A DNA stretch of 64,000 bases from Paramecium octaurelia. Lineage: Eukaryota; Ciliophora; Oligohymenophorea; Peniculida; Parameciidae. The stretch covers positions 157,665-221,664 of the forward strand of contig CAJJDP010000052.1 in NCBI GenBank assembly GCA_905182995.1, written 5' to 3'. Positions within the stretch are counted from its first letter, which is position 1. Every line of letters starts with the position of its first letter. Of this stretch, positions 11,348 to 23,354 are shown piece by piece. Below the pieces are notes generated by a model. The model was not told the origin of the DNA. It worked only from the letters and a program-made list of their open reading frames with translations, and did not search any database. Made by a program: the position numbers and the translations under genes.

Positions 11348-12298
11348 ATGAGCATAAATGAATAGGAATTACAAAGTAATGTCGAAAAAATAGTAGAAAA
11401 CGTAACTATCATTATTAGGAAATTAGTATATGAAAAGAATAAAACAACTAGTCGATAAAATTAGTTGTTTTAAAAGAATGAAGATTATCGTGAGATTACT
11501 TAAGAAATTGCTATAAAAGAATTATAAAAGTCTTCTCTTTTAGATAATTTATTAAAACAAATTGAATTAATAGTTGACAACTTAATACAAAAATATTTTT
11601 TTGATGTGAATTTTAGTTGTATATTTGTAGTTTCAAAATTAACTTCTGCATATATCTAATGAACTATATTAATTGAAGTCAAAGTAAACCTTATTTGGAG
11701 GTCAAGATAGCTCAATGAAATATACACCTGTATTATCAAAGAATAGTTCTTTTAATGATATCAATGATTAATTTTTTTTTGAAGATTCGATAAAAAGTGT
11801 TAAAGCTAAAATCAAATCTGTGAAAGAGGAACTAAATAAGAAAATTTAGAATCATGAATTATTGATCAACTTATTGTCGGATTAATAGTAATCAATATTT
11901 ATAATAAAAACAAGGAAGGAAGTCAAAGAGAATTTTAAAAAAAATTAACTTGATGGCAACGTAAAATAGGTTATAATAGAGTGCATGAATAACTAATATC
12001 AGGTAATGAATTCGTTTTATTTGCTAGTATTAGAAAAGAAATGTAATGAAGTGTTTGAAACGAAATACAATGAATTGAAATAATTTGTAGATTTAAACAA
12101 TCAGAAATTTAAAAGTAAAACTTAAAGTAATAAATAGCTAAGGAAGCCGTGCTGTGGACAATTGTAAATGAAAATAAGAGTGAGATGGACAAAATAAATG
12201 CTTAGATAGACAAAATAAATACCTAGATGACCAGTTTGAACAAATTTCTACAAGATGTGAAGGAAAATAACAATTGGTTTGCAAATATTTGGAAATGA
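11348..12298 (+). CDS. Hypothetical coiled-coil protein
   Basis: 300 aa, not recognised. Introns at 11606-11630 (25, starting GTG) and 12115-12137 (23). The translation begins MSINEQELQSNVEKIVENVT and is helical throughout: N-terminal Leu/Ile/Glu heptads, a central block SIKSVKAKIKSVKEELNKK, then KYNELKQFVDLNNQKFKTKE and a C-terminal MDKINAQIDKINTQMTSLNK repeat with 7-residue spacing, ending NNWFANIWK. The repeated hydrophobic spacing supports a coiled coil. It shares an 83-base promoter region with the divergent GSK3-like gene. Confidence 0.75.
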
Positions 12299-12525
12299 CA
12301 ATGAAATGATATTATTTAATTTATTCAAAATTATTAATTAATTATTCTTAGAAATTTAAATCGGTTAAATTGTTTGATCAATGGAATAAGAGTGACAAGT
12401 ATAAATGTGAGACATTTCTTGTCGATATTAAATTAATAAAAACTGAAAATTCTTATATTTTCAATATTTTCTAATTGAATCAATTTTTCAATATTTAATT
12501 CTTTAAAATTGCTGAATCTAATCAA

Positions 12526-13475
12526 ATGTAAAATCAGCAAAAATTGACTCGCGTCGAAAACGTGAATAATATCTTCTCGAAAAACAGTAATTAAGATGTT
12601 GATAAGCATTATTTAATGAATGATGAAAATTCATAATAATTCGCAAATAGACGCTCAACTGATATAAGATTATTAGAAACACTCAACAAAATGTAATAAA
12701 AATAAATAAGATAATTGTATCTGGACATAGGTCCTATTTATGATATTGATGAATAGTATGAGACTCAAAATTTAGAAGATGGTAGTTGTTATTTTGGTCA
12801 TTTGGAGAATGAATAGAAGAGTGGAACAGGGATTATGGTTTGGTCTGATGTAGGAAATATACTAGATGGGTAAAAGATAATAATTTATAAAAAATAGATT
12901 TTGGGTGAATAATGAGCTAAATGGATTTTGTAGAATGATTTACTCAAATGGAGATATGTAAAAAGTTAATTGATGGGTTTAGTTTCTAATGTAATTTTAA
13001 ATTTGGGAAGGCTAATGGATTTGGATCGTTCTAGAGTAAGGTTAAAGTTGTAAAAGGTAAATTATTATATCAATTTAGGATTTTGGACAAACAATGTACT
13101 AAATGGAGAGGGATAAGAAATAAGAAGCGATGGATAAAAGTATTTTGGGTAGTTTAAGGATGGATAGAAAAATGGAAAAGGGATTATTTTTTATAAGGAT
13201 GGATGCAAGTAAGTATAAATTATATCTTTAGGTATGAAGGAGAGATTAGTAGGAATAAAATAAGTGGAAGGGGCATATTGGTTTGGAATGATTCGAGTTA
13301 TTATGAAGGGGAATTTCGGAATGGGATAATAAATGGCAGTGGGGTTTACGTTAGTGGAAATGGAAAGAGTTTGAGTGGATATGTATGTTTGAATGATTAT
13401 GAGGTTATAGTTCGAAGAAATTAGTATTAAGGATAGAATTCAGAGAATTTAATGTATAAATAATAATGGTTCTGA
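12526..13475 (+). CDS. MORN-repeat protein
   Basis: 283 aa after four introns (12870-12897, 12958-12982, 13057-13078, 13209-13231). An N-terminal polar region of about 90 residues is followed by successive MORN-type units of about 23 residues: YFGHLENEQKSGTGIMVWSD, NNELNGFCRMIYSNGD, KFGKANGFGSF, NNVLNGEGQEIRSDG, YFGQFKDGQKNGKGIIFYKD, YEGEISRNKISGRGILVW, YEGEFRNGIINGSGVY. MORN repeats form an extended beta sheet used in membrane-cortex and ciliary scaffolds. No enzymatic domain is fused here. The correct frame at each intron was set by the repeat pattern. The last repeat drifts and the tail is short and Asn/Gln-rich. Confidence 0.9.
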
Positions 13476-13633
13476 AAAATTGATCGAGAAAATAAGATAA
13501 TTATGATTGTTTTGATTGATTAGAAATGATTAAACATAATTTTGTGTATATTTATGGATTGTAAGTAGTTAGAATATAAGACAATATAAAAAGTATAAGA
13601 AGTGTGTATATTAATTAATATTAAAAAGAAAAA

Positions 13634-13642
13634 TTCGTTTTT
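13634..13642 (+). promoter_or_regulatory. Candidate TMP upstream element (TTCGTTTTT)
   Basis: TTCGTTTTT followed by GCC, 53 bases before the ATG at 13696, in the same orientation relative to the gene as the two other TMP elements. It has one mismatch to TCCGTTTTT and sits farther from the ATG. Confidence 0.3.
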
Positions 13643-13695
13643 GCCTTTTTTTAGCAAAATAATCCTTAGAAGGAATTCATTATTAATTACAATAA

Positions 13696-14915
13696 ATGTT
13701 CAAAGTTGCCGTGTGTGCATTGTTAGTACTTGCCTCAACAGCCATTAATGTCTAATCCTCAATTTGGACAAGCAAAGACCAAAAAGCTTTCGCTTAGATT
13801 CACTAATCTGGTTGGGGTAAGTTCATCTTGAACTATGCTGAACTCCATTTAACAACAGGAGGTATCCTTTCTGAGCTCAACTCTGAGATTGAGAAGCTTG
13901 TACTTATTGAGAGTTAATATGTTTATAGGTTGATGAATTGGAAGAGGAATTGGCCGGAGTTCATCATGAATTCCAAAGAAGAACAGATGTCCACAACAGA
14001 GAAGTCGCCAGACTCGAATAAGAAATCTAAGATAAGGAAAGAGGTACTTAATCGCTTTTACTATTTCCTTAGAATTGTTCAATGCCCACGATTTCTATGA
14101 CAACGTCCTCATCCCATAAGGAGAAAGATTTGCTGCCTAACTTGAATAATTATAAGAAAACATCGCTTCAAACAGAAGAACCCTTGAATAAGCTACAGTC
14201 AAAAGAGCAAACGATCACGAAACATTTGAAAGTGAAGTTGTTGAACACAATGAAGCTATCGCTGCTATTGATGAATGCTTATAATTGTTGAGCCAATTGG
14301 AAGCCCCATCTCTTGTTTAAGTCAAGAAAGTCTAAAAGAATTTGGCTAAAATCTAAAACTCATTGAAAAAGCACAACTAATTCCAAATCTTTGTTAAAGT
14401 CTTATTGGAAATCACATCAGATTCCAACTTTGCTGACTAAGGAGCTCTTAGAGATGTAATGTCTAATTGATATATCCTCTAGATTGTTGTTGCCTTCAAT
14501 AACTTGAGAGTTGAATTAGTTGACTCCCTCAATTAAATCACTGCTGATGAAGCTGACTAAGTTGCTGAATATAACGCCTAAGTCATTTAATTGAACTAAG
14601 AACATGCTGAATTCTAAAGAGCTGTTGTTGTTAAGAATGCTGAAATCGAAGCCAACACAAGTATTCATTCCAATCTAACAACAAATAGCCAAATAAGAAT
14701 AAACCCTTGACTTAATTGACGAACTTGATGAAGATTTGGCCACCCTTAACGGATAATTACAAGCTGAAAATGATGACTATGCCTTTGCCACTGACGTCTA
14801 TAATGCCACCGTTGCTGAATACAACAAGGAAATTAATGCTGCCAATTAAGCTTTAGAGTTGCTCAACCAACCAAGATTCCAAGACTATGTCAAATCATAA
14901 CTCAAGGGAGCATGA
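13696..14915 (+). CDS. Trichocyst matrix protein
   Basis: Complete TMP, 368 aa. N-terminus [20 protein letters not shown] is a signal peptide. The mature part is helical and rich in Glu, Gln and Ala ([60 protein letters not shown]). It ends YVKSQLKGA. Introns: 13900-13928, 14044-14072, 14456-14482 and 14661-14688 (29, 29, 27, 28 bases). The GERFAAQLEQLQ region with alternating acidic heptads is typical of TMP core segments. Diverged from the two TMPs at the left end, so probably a different TMP subfamily. Confidence 0.9.
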
Positions 14916-15023
14916 TCTATTTCCAAATATAAAATATATCAAAGCATAGAAATTATAATTATAATACTTTATTACTAAAAAGTGATTGATCCCATGATCA
15001 ATTTCACTGTGATATTTCAGATG

Positions 15024-15490
15024 TCATAACCTTGGGATTTAAGATTTTCTAGAAGCAAGATCATAATACTTTGTATCTGATTTATTTTCATTTTTCATAA
15101 ATAAGGAAATGATATGGAAACTAATTGAATATGATTTCTATGCTAAATTAGAGACATTTTAATCATTCCTAGTTTCTTAGATATTAACTTAGTTCAAAAG
15201 AAAATCGATAAAAAATGGATAAGTGAATGATAGCAAACTTTAGTTTTATATTCTGAAAACCTAGGCCTTGTCTATGACACACATAGAATTGAGATCAGCC
15301 CTATGTTGAGAACTACTTGCTCTTAATTCTGATAACGTTACTCTGCTTATTTCAAAATTTTAAAGAAATTCAAAAAAACAACAATTGCTATTAATTAACG
15401 TACTTTGTTTATCATCTAGGCTTCCAAAGTTTAAGGGTTTGGGTAAGAATTTGGATAATTAGTTTAATTTAAAAATTCCAACTCCATTTC
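15024..15490 (-). CDS. Hypothetical minus-strand ORF, start unresolved
   Basis: A TGA-free frame of about 155 codons ends at TGA 15024 and reads plausibly (LPKPLNFGSLDDKQSTLINS, SRVTLSELRASSSQHRADLN, MKNENKSDTKYYDLASRKSQ). No in-frame ATG follows the upstream TGA, so either a short first exon is missing or the frame is fortuitous. The opposite strand also has an open stretch here, which is common when only TGA stops. No family recognised. Confidence 0.35.
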
Positions 15491-15657
15491 ATAAAAGATA
15501 TTTCTTCATTTGATATTATTTATTTCTTAAATTATAACAAAATGGTATTTTTATAATAAATTTATTTATTTAAAATAATTTTATACAAAGTACTCTTTCT
15601 GGATAAACCTTAGGAAGAATAAAAAATTATAATAAAACTTTAATTAACAATATTTAG

Positions 15658-17688
15658 TCATTCATTTATTATTACTTGACCATAATTTTTTGCCTAATTT
15701 TTCATTATCTCATTTAAATTCTAATCAGTCTATTTTATCTAATTTTTACAGAGTATTTGTTCCAATTATTAATATTTATCTATGATTTGTGTTACTTCTT
15801 TGTTCTTTATTAATAACTCATTTTATAAGAGTGATATTTGTTCTGTCATCCTTTTCATTTATAATGTATTATTAAGTGGATCGTTTATGATTCTGTTAGA
15901 CTCCTAAGAGTTACATAACGATATTAATTTACTGTACAATAATTCATTATCAATTTTTATATTCTATTACTAAATTTATAATTTCTTAACTTCTAAATTT
16001 AAGTCTGCACACTCTTAATTCTTTATCTCTAACATTTGCATATATTGTAATTTCTCATTAATTAAATTTTGTAATTAAAAATCATATTATTTTAATTGGC
16101 TTTCAAAGTTTTTTTACAATTAATATATTTATTAGTCCTTCTCCTTTTATATTTATCTCTCTTATTATTCATAATGACTTAAAATAATTGAGTTTTCTTC
16201 TTATAGTTTTAAGAGATTTTCTTTGTAATTATTTAGTTTTTGGTAAATATCCTCAAATTTATTAATCTCATTATCTTTTTATAGAATCTAATTTTTCAAA
16301 AATGTGTTCTCTCTATTTATTTATTCAAATCTCTAATTTGTCTCTTCAAGTAACATTTTGCATTGCATTTGAAGTTCTTAAATTTTTCTAATCGATTCAG
16401 TATTAAGGTTTTCTGTCTGCATTCTTTATGATAATAACTGTTTATTTTATTCTTCTATTATACTGTTCAATCTTTGATTTTCTATTTCATAATTATCTCT
16501 TTATCTTAATCTATCTACTATTAATTATTATTATTCAGTATTATTAGTAGTGTATAGAAATTCCTTTAAATCTTTAATTTCAGTGTCTAAATCAGAGATT
16601 TGTTGTTGAGAACTTTATTTAATTGAATTTATTTCATTTTATTGTAATAATGAACAATCACACTTCATTTGATTAATATCTTCTTAATATTGTTATTATT
16701 TTTTAATTAATTACGACTTCAAGACTTCATTTTCTTATTTGAGTGTCCTATTCTCTTAATCAATCTAATGCTTATATCTTTAATTTTAGTTATTAATAGT
16801 CTATATCTCTTAGTGTTTTGTTTCTATCGAGCATTTCAATAGATTGATTTCTTCCTTTAATATATCTATCTAATTGCTTTACACAACTTTCATATTCTAA
16901 ATCTCAGAACTTTAACAGTATTCCATTCTCATTTTCTACTATTGAATCTAATTAAGTTTACTTTTTAGCTACTCTATCTCTCCATTAGATCTTATCTAAT
17001 GTTCAGAGATCTCCATTTTGATTTTCTCTAAGGCAAAAGTCAAACTTTTAATGATTGCATTTTTTTCTGAGATTTCATCTAATAGTTTGTTTTATTCAAT
17101 CAAATTTTCATTCTCATTTATTGATCTCTAGAATGTCTGCATACTCATATTAGTTAAATTATCCCCTGTTGCTTTCTAATCGAAAAAACTATAGTTTCTT
17201 TATTATTCACATGACGTAATCCTCTCATTAACTGCTTGAATTTCTTAATTTAATATTTTAATATCCTCATCATATTTACTCTACAATTGATTTAATTACT
17301 TAACTGCTTATTCGTATTTTTATTTCCATTGATCAATCTCTTATTGTTTTATGCAATTTTGCTTTTTCAATATTTGATTTTGTTACTATAACATTTATTG
17401 TTGTGTTAATTGTGTTTCCTCCTGATTTTTGGTTTCAATTCCTATAATAGAGGAGTACATGGATGGAAAGGTGCTCTCATTTTTATTGATTTATTATAAA
17501 AATTTTGCCACTTCAATACTAATTTCTTTGCATCTGTTTTTGTTTTTATCAGGCTCCCCTTAAAGTAGATTGTTAAGACTCTCTTTGTGTTATGAAGAAT
17601 AAGGTGATTGTGTTTTTAAGGTTTTCCTTCTTTTGAATGCCCCGCCGACAGAACAATTTGATGGAGTTGAAACATATTGGCATTGCAT
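15658..17688 (-). CDS. Large coiled-coil protein
   Basis: 676 aa in one exon. After a short basic N-terminus (MQCQYVSTPSNCSVGGAFKR...) almost the whole protein from about residue 90 is Gln/Asn/Lys/Glu/Leu-rich heptad sequence, for example EIEQLKSKLNQIQQQKMRME and LNTESIRKIQELQMQCKMLL. No globular domain is visible. Proteins of this kind in ciliates are often basal-body or cortical, but the sequence does not say which. Most glutamines are TAA/TAG codons, so the gene would look riddled with stops in the standard code. Stop TGA at 15658. Confidence 0.85.
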
Positions 17689-18360
17689 AGGGGAAACCGT
17701 TCTCAATTTACTTTATTGCATATAATTAATTTATAAAGAAAAAATTAAATGGCTCATAATCAAATATTTGATTTTCCATATTGAATGAATCTATTATTAT
17801 TTGTTATAAACATAATTTATTTAGATTATTAATTGCTTTTTATAATTTTATATATGAAGTATTTTATAACGTTAATTTCAATTTGAGAAATTCTAATAGA
17901 TTAAATTATCTGAATTTTTATAATTATCATTTGAATCAATAAATATAGATAAGCTTTGATATTAAATTTCAACATAAAATGATTGCCCTATGTTCTCAAA
18001 TTTAAATGAATTTGAATAGAATCTATGTAAATATGAGTATTATTATGTAAAACCTTGTGTTAAATAGTAAATTAGAATATATAATTTGATAATTCCAAAA
18101 CCGAGATAATTTGAACATAGATTTCTTAATTTAACCTAAATTGAATTGAAGATTATAAGTTATTCATTTCAAGGTACAATTATTGGAGATATAACTTCAT
18201 TTAAATAATTCTTATTAACCAGAATTTGCCATCAAAATATAAGGCTTAGTTTGCTTGTATTAATACAATACTTTATTAAATATAATGCAATAGAGGTCCA
18301 TTACGGAAATTGAGTTAATCTATTGAGATTATAAAATTTACTTTATATAATTAACTGTAT
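17689..18360. other. AT-rich intergenic region between divergent coiled-coil genes
   Basis: 672 bases separating the starts of the genes at 17688 and 18361. Contains one possible small gene (17990-18313) and otherwise nothing I can support. Confidence 0.4.
17990..18313 (+). CDS. Hypothetical small protein
   Basis: An uninterrupted frame of 107 aa, MFSNLNEFEQNLCKYEYYYV to ...AIEVHYGN, ending at TGA 18311 just 47 bases before the next gene. It has ordinary amino-acid composition but no recognisable domain. It could also be the 5' part of a transcript or chance. Confidence 0.35.
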
Positions 18361-21300
18361 ATGTCAACCGAGGTTAAAAGACAATAGAATTTTTCTCGTG
18401 CTTAATCCACGAATATTAACAAAGCAGCTGAGCAATGGATAGTTGATACTTTAGCAATGGATATCAGATTTAAAACTATGGAGGAAGTTGGAATTAGTAG
18501 ACATCAATTGATGGTAAAAGAAAAGTGTAACATTTTAGGGTAGAGGACTAAGAAAGGACACAATTGATCGTCTCTATAAAGGGTTGTATGTTTATTCTAA
18601 AGGATTCAATGAACTTCTAAATTAATGCATTGGGGATGACATTTTAATAGTAAAAGGGTTGATTTGGAAAGTGTTCCTAATTTTATTGGAGAGATACAAT
18701 AGTTCTGATTATTAGATGATGATGCAGCAATTAATGGAATAGCATTTTAAAGAAGTGAAGTAGGTGATAAAGGATAATGAGACAATAGGGGTTTAGAATT
18801 AGGAATTGTAAAATAAGTTGTAAGAAGAACAAGAGAAACAGGAGGAACAAATTTAAAATCATAATAAGATTGAATAAAACTTGAAATATTAGCTAGATAT
18901 TTTGAATAACAGATACTTACTGGCAGATGATGCTGCTGAAAGGGAGTTGGAGAAAAGATTTCGACTTGAAAACAAAACAGGATAAATAAGATAACAATTT
19001 AGTGAATTGGTATGTAAATAATAGTTACTATTGGATGAATTGTAATATCTGAACAAATAATTATAATAAAAGAAGAATTAGAACGATGACTTGTTGGAGG
19101 AGAGATAAAATTTCTTGAAAAAGTTGGAAAAGTTGAATGAGGAAAACAACTCATTAAAAATTAAGATTATTGATTATACATCCACTATATCATTAAAAAA
19201 TGAATTGTTGAGGAATTCAGATGAATTGATAACTAAATTATAAAATCAAATTATAAAGTAATAACATTAGGCTACAACCTTTGTTACCAATCCTTTTTTG
19301 TAATTAAGGTAAAAAGATGACGAATTGCAATAATTGGAGGAAGAAAAATTGAAATAGGAGAATCAAGAACTTAGAAATAGAATAATGGTTTATTAATAAT
19401 AAATAGATATTTATATTCAATAAAAATCATAGGATCTTTTGAATTAGATTAGATTGCTTGAGGACAGTCTGAGTAAGTATAAGCAATCTAATCAAGAATT
19501 ATAGGATAAGTACTTCAATAAGAAACAAAAATTGAGTAATGTATTTAATTAAGTAATTTTTAGCTTAAACATAAATATAACTCCTTATTAGTAACCCAAG
19601 AGATCACTAAGGGGAATTTGGATATTAATTTTAAGAAGATTGAAAACTTAGAGAATGCAAATAGTTTCTAAATTGTTAACAATTCCACTTTAAGTCAATA
19701 TGTAGAACGATTAACAAATTGTATTAAAAAGATGGAATAAAATGAGAAAATCTTAAATGAAAGAATCCATTCCTAATTTGTATTAAAATATCAATTCATT
19801 ATATTAGCAAACCATACAGGCCTTGTCATAATAGGTCGAAGTGACTTCAAGATAGAATTAATAAAAAATAGATAATCTCAATCAATTATTGCTATAGAAA
19901 TCAATTTAAAATGATGAATTATAATTATTATATAAGGACTTGAAGTAATCACATTAGGTGATGTAAGAACAATATTAGAAGGAAGTTTTATAACTATAAG
20001 TGTAGAATGAAGAGTAAAAGTAAAAATTGTAAACCTAAGAAATCGCCTATTATAAATTAGAATAGAATGAAATATAATTGAAATTTGAACTAGAGAATTA
20101 AACAAAGTAAAAATCTTGTATTATGTTAGATAGTATTAGGAATACATACTAAAAAAGGAGGAATAAACTAAATTGATAAATGATTAAGGGAGTAAAATAA
20201 GAAAACTTGAGAAAGATAATGCAAGAATTGCTTAAGAATTAAATTGGGTAACAAACTAAAACTAAGGTTTCTCTGATAAAATTAAAAAATAATAGTTAAT
20301 AATTAAAGATCTTCAAAAAGATTTAGATTAAGTAAAGATTGATTACTCATAAGCTCAAAGGGAATTTGAAGATATGAAATTTGATTATGACGAATAGATA
20401 ATTTTCTATTAATAGAATATTCAGAGTTTGGTCAAATAAAGAAAAGAATTTGAGGAAGACTTAGTAGTTAAACATTAAACTATATCAAAATAAGCCTAGA
20501 TAATGGCTGATCAAGATGAAAAATTAAAAAGATAAGAATTGAATTTGATGAATAAAGATTAAGATATAAAATTGATTGAAGAAAAATTAATGTTGGAATC
20601 TTAGAAATTTAATAATCTGATGATTTAAAAAGAAGAGCAGAGCGATTAACCTGACAAATCCACAATAATCAGTTAGAATATTTAGGACATTATTTAAAAA
20701 AAGCTGATTTAAAAGATAAAATAGAAGCGATAACAAGGTAATTCAAATTTAATTACAATAATTGATTCGATGGAAAATGACAATAGCATATAAGAAATAA
20801 TTGAGCATTAGTTATAAAATGACAGCACTCTAGAGAATTTGTTGAATTCCATAGTAGAGGGTCCAAAATTTTAAACATCTTCTACACAATAATTACAAAA
20901 TAGTAATAATGGGTTTTAGAAATAATCCAATTATTAATAGAAATCTTAGAGTATTCTCCAAACATAAAATTAGACAAAACCAAAATCAAATTAAATTGGT
21001 ACTAAGCCAATAAAACCTATACCTCAGTTCAAATAATAACAAACTATTGAAATCTTGCCACAAATATTAAACAAAAGTAATGACATTATTTCAAATCAAT
21101 CATCACGAAATAAGAATAATAAATAATCCCAAAAGAGACCAAGTAAAAGTATGTAAAGATCAGAAACTACTTAAAATTATAAATCTCTACAACAGAATCA
21201 GTAAAACCAGTCATATTAATCAGATAGTAATTTAATCTAATAATAAAACTAATCAAAAAATTAAAATTTGTCCTTCTAAGTAAATGTAGATACATCGTTT

Positions 21301-21525
21301 TAAGAAACTGCACAATTTCCAACTTAATTTATGCAATAAACATATTAAGGAGGGGAACATGTCAGTTTTAACACTATTTCAGAGAAAGAATTATATGGGG
21401 ATGCGGAGAATTAGGAATAACGAAGATAATCATAATCAAGACCAAGAAAACCATCTATAACTAAATCAAAATAGTTCACTTAGCTTTATAAAGTGGCAGC
21501 TGATTATTATACTCAATGTCAATGA
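18361..21525 (+). CDS. Long coiled-coil protein with helical N-terminal domain
   Basis: 1021 aa; introns 18514-18538, 19541-19563, 19780-19807 and 20107-20129. The first ~130 residues form a compact, hydrophobic helical region (GRGLRKDTIDRLYKGLYVYS, KGLIWKVFLILLERYNSSDY), with a faint resemblance to the N-terminal domain of TSNAXIP1-like proteins; I hold this only loosely. Residues ~135-750 are continuous Gln/Lys/Glu/Leu coiled coil. The last ~250 residues are low-complexity Gln/Asn/Ser/Lys with scattered Pro (GTKPIKPIPQFKQQQTIEIL), ending YYTQCQ. Likely a structural cytoskeletal or ciliary component. Confidence 0.85.
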
Positions 21526-21618
21526 TTAGTTATACAAACAATCATATAATTTAGTAAATTATTTTTATATAATGATTGCTAAATTTTGTAAATACGTCAT
21601 AATTAAATATATATCCAG

Positions 21619-23143
21619 ATGCAAATTTCTAAAAAAGCGCATTCATCTCTGAATCTTGCGAAAAATGACTTATTAGAGACTCCAGACAAAAAACCTACAA
21701 CTCATCATGTTAATAAATCGAACAAACAAGATGAGAGTGCAATAAAATAGCCGATGGAAGTAGACGTGTTGACTTACAACCATCCTCCTAATCCCTCAAA
21801 ATTAATTCCTGTTTCAAATATTTTTGGAGCATATAAAAGAGTTAAGAATGTAATAACTAGAACTCCAACTCAAAAATCAATGAAGTTATCGGAATACTTT
21901 GGAGCAAATGTATATATAAAACGAGTAAATAAATGTATATTTTTAGGAAGATTTGCAAATTGTTAGAAGTTATAAGTTAAGAGGAGCCTACAATAAGATA
22001 ATATCTATTCCAGAGAGTGAGAGACACCGCACAGTATTTTGTTCTAGTGCCGGAAATCATGCTTAGGGTGTTGCCTACGTTTGTAATCTATTGAAAATCA
22101 ATTGTATCATTTACATGCCTACAAATACACCGAGCATTAAGTTTAATGCTGTTAAGTACTCTAGTATTCATATCAAGAACATGGGGCAAACAATATGTCT
22201 AGATTGAGTTGGTTGGAGATACATTTGACGAGAGTTTTAGAGCAAGCAAGGAAAGATGTAATACTGAAAACGGAATTTATGTGCATGCTTTTGATGATGA
22301 GAAGATTATAGAGGGTCAAGGGACCATAGCAGTTGAGATACTTGAGGATATTCCTGAGAGTAAAATTGACTTTTTGTTCTTTCCTGTTGGAGGTGGAGGA
22401 TGTGGAGCCGGGATTTCATCTTATTTCAAACAAGTCAATCCTGATACAATCTTGATAGGTGTTGAACCAGAAGGGTATAATATGAAAGTGATTATTTAGT
22501 TCACCTTCAATGTATGAGGCAATTAAATAATAACAAGTAGTTGAATTAGACACAATCAATACATTTGTAGATGGTGCAGCGATTAAAAAATCAGGTGCGA
22601 AACCATTTGAAATTTTGAACTCAGTCTTAAAAGATATTATCTTAATTCCAGAAGGACATGTCTGTACAACTATGATGAAGTTATTCAATGAGGAAGGAAT
22701 TCTCGTTGAACCTGCTGGGGCTTTAGCAATATCTGCCTTGGATAGATTCAAGGATGAGATTAGAGGAAAAACTGTGGTTTGTTTGATTTCTGGAAGTAAT
22801 AACGATTTAGGTAGAATGACTGATATTAGAATGCTTTCTGAAATTCAATAGGGATTATAATATTACATGTTTGTGAATTTCTTTTAAAAGCCTGGAGCAT
22901 TAAAGCAGTTTATTATATAATGTTTGGGTACTCTTATTAAAATAATAATTTATAGGACCAACAGATGAAATCACCAATTTAGAATACACAAGAAAAAATA
23001 ATAGAGAGAAGGGACCTGCATTAGTTGGAGTCAAAGTAAAGAAGCCTTAAGATTTTGAAGCAATTAAAAATAAAATGGAAGAATTAAAAATTACACTTAG
23101 AATTTTATAACCAAATCAAGAGATTTTTAAAATGTTATTGTGA
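21619..23143 (+). CDS. Threonine dehydratase (threonine ammonia-lyase)
   Basis: 475 aa, PLP-dependent fold type II enzyme that deaminates threonine to 2-oxobutanoate, the first step toward isoleucine. Introns 21925-21946, 22156-22177, 22475-22499 and 22928-22955. Visible signatures: SYKLRGAYNK (PLP-binding Lys), SSAGNHAQGVAY, the phosphate-binding loop VGGGGCGAG, and ELVGDTFDESF. The C-terminus (FVNFFQKPGALKQFIIQCLG, TDEITNLEYTRKNN) is a single ACT-like regulatory domain, as in allosterically controlled threonine dehydratases. An N-terminal extension of about 65 polar residues precedes the catalytic domain and is not a clear targeting sequence. Serine could be an alternative substrate. Confidence 0.92.
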
Positions 23144-23354
23144 TTTACAATATCAATAAATCAAAGATATAATTAGATTTTCAAAACCTATAGTATATAT
23201 ATTATTAATCTGTTTAATCAGTTGATTGCATATAACAGAATCATGAAGATAGATAGAATTCAATATGTTATGGATTTAATGTTATAAATAATATTATAAA
23301 TATTCTAATATCGAAATTAATAATGAATGGGTGAATTACTGTCACATAGAAATA

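Noticed and set aside
22416-22751. 111-codon minus-strand frame within the threonine dehydratase gene
   Set aside because: Antisense shadow of a clearly conserved enzyme.
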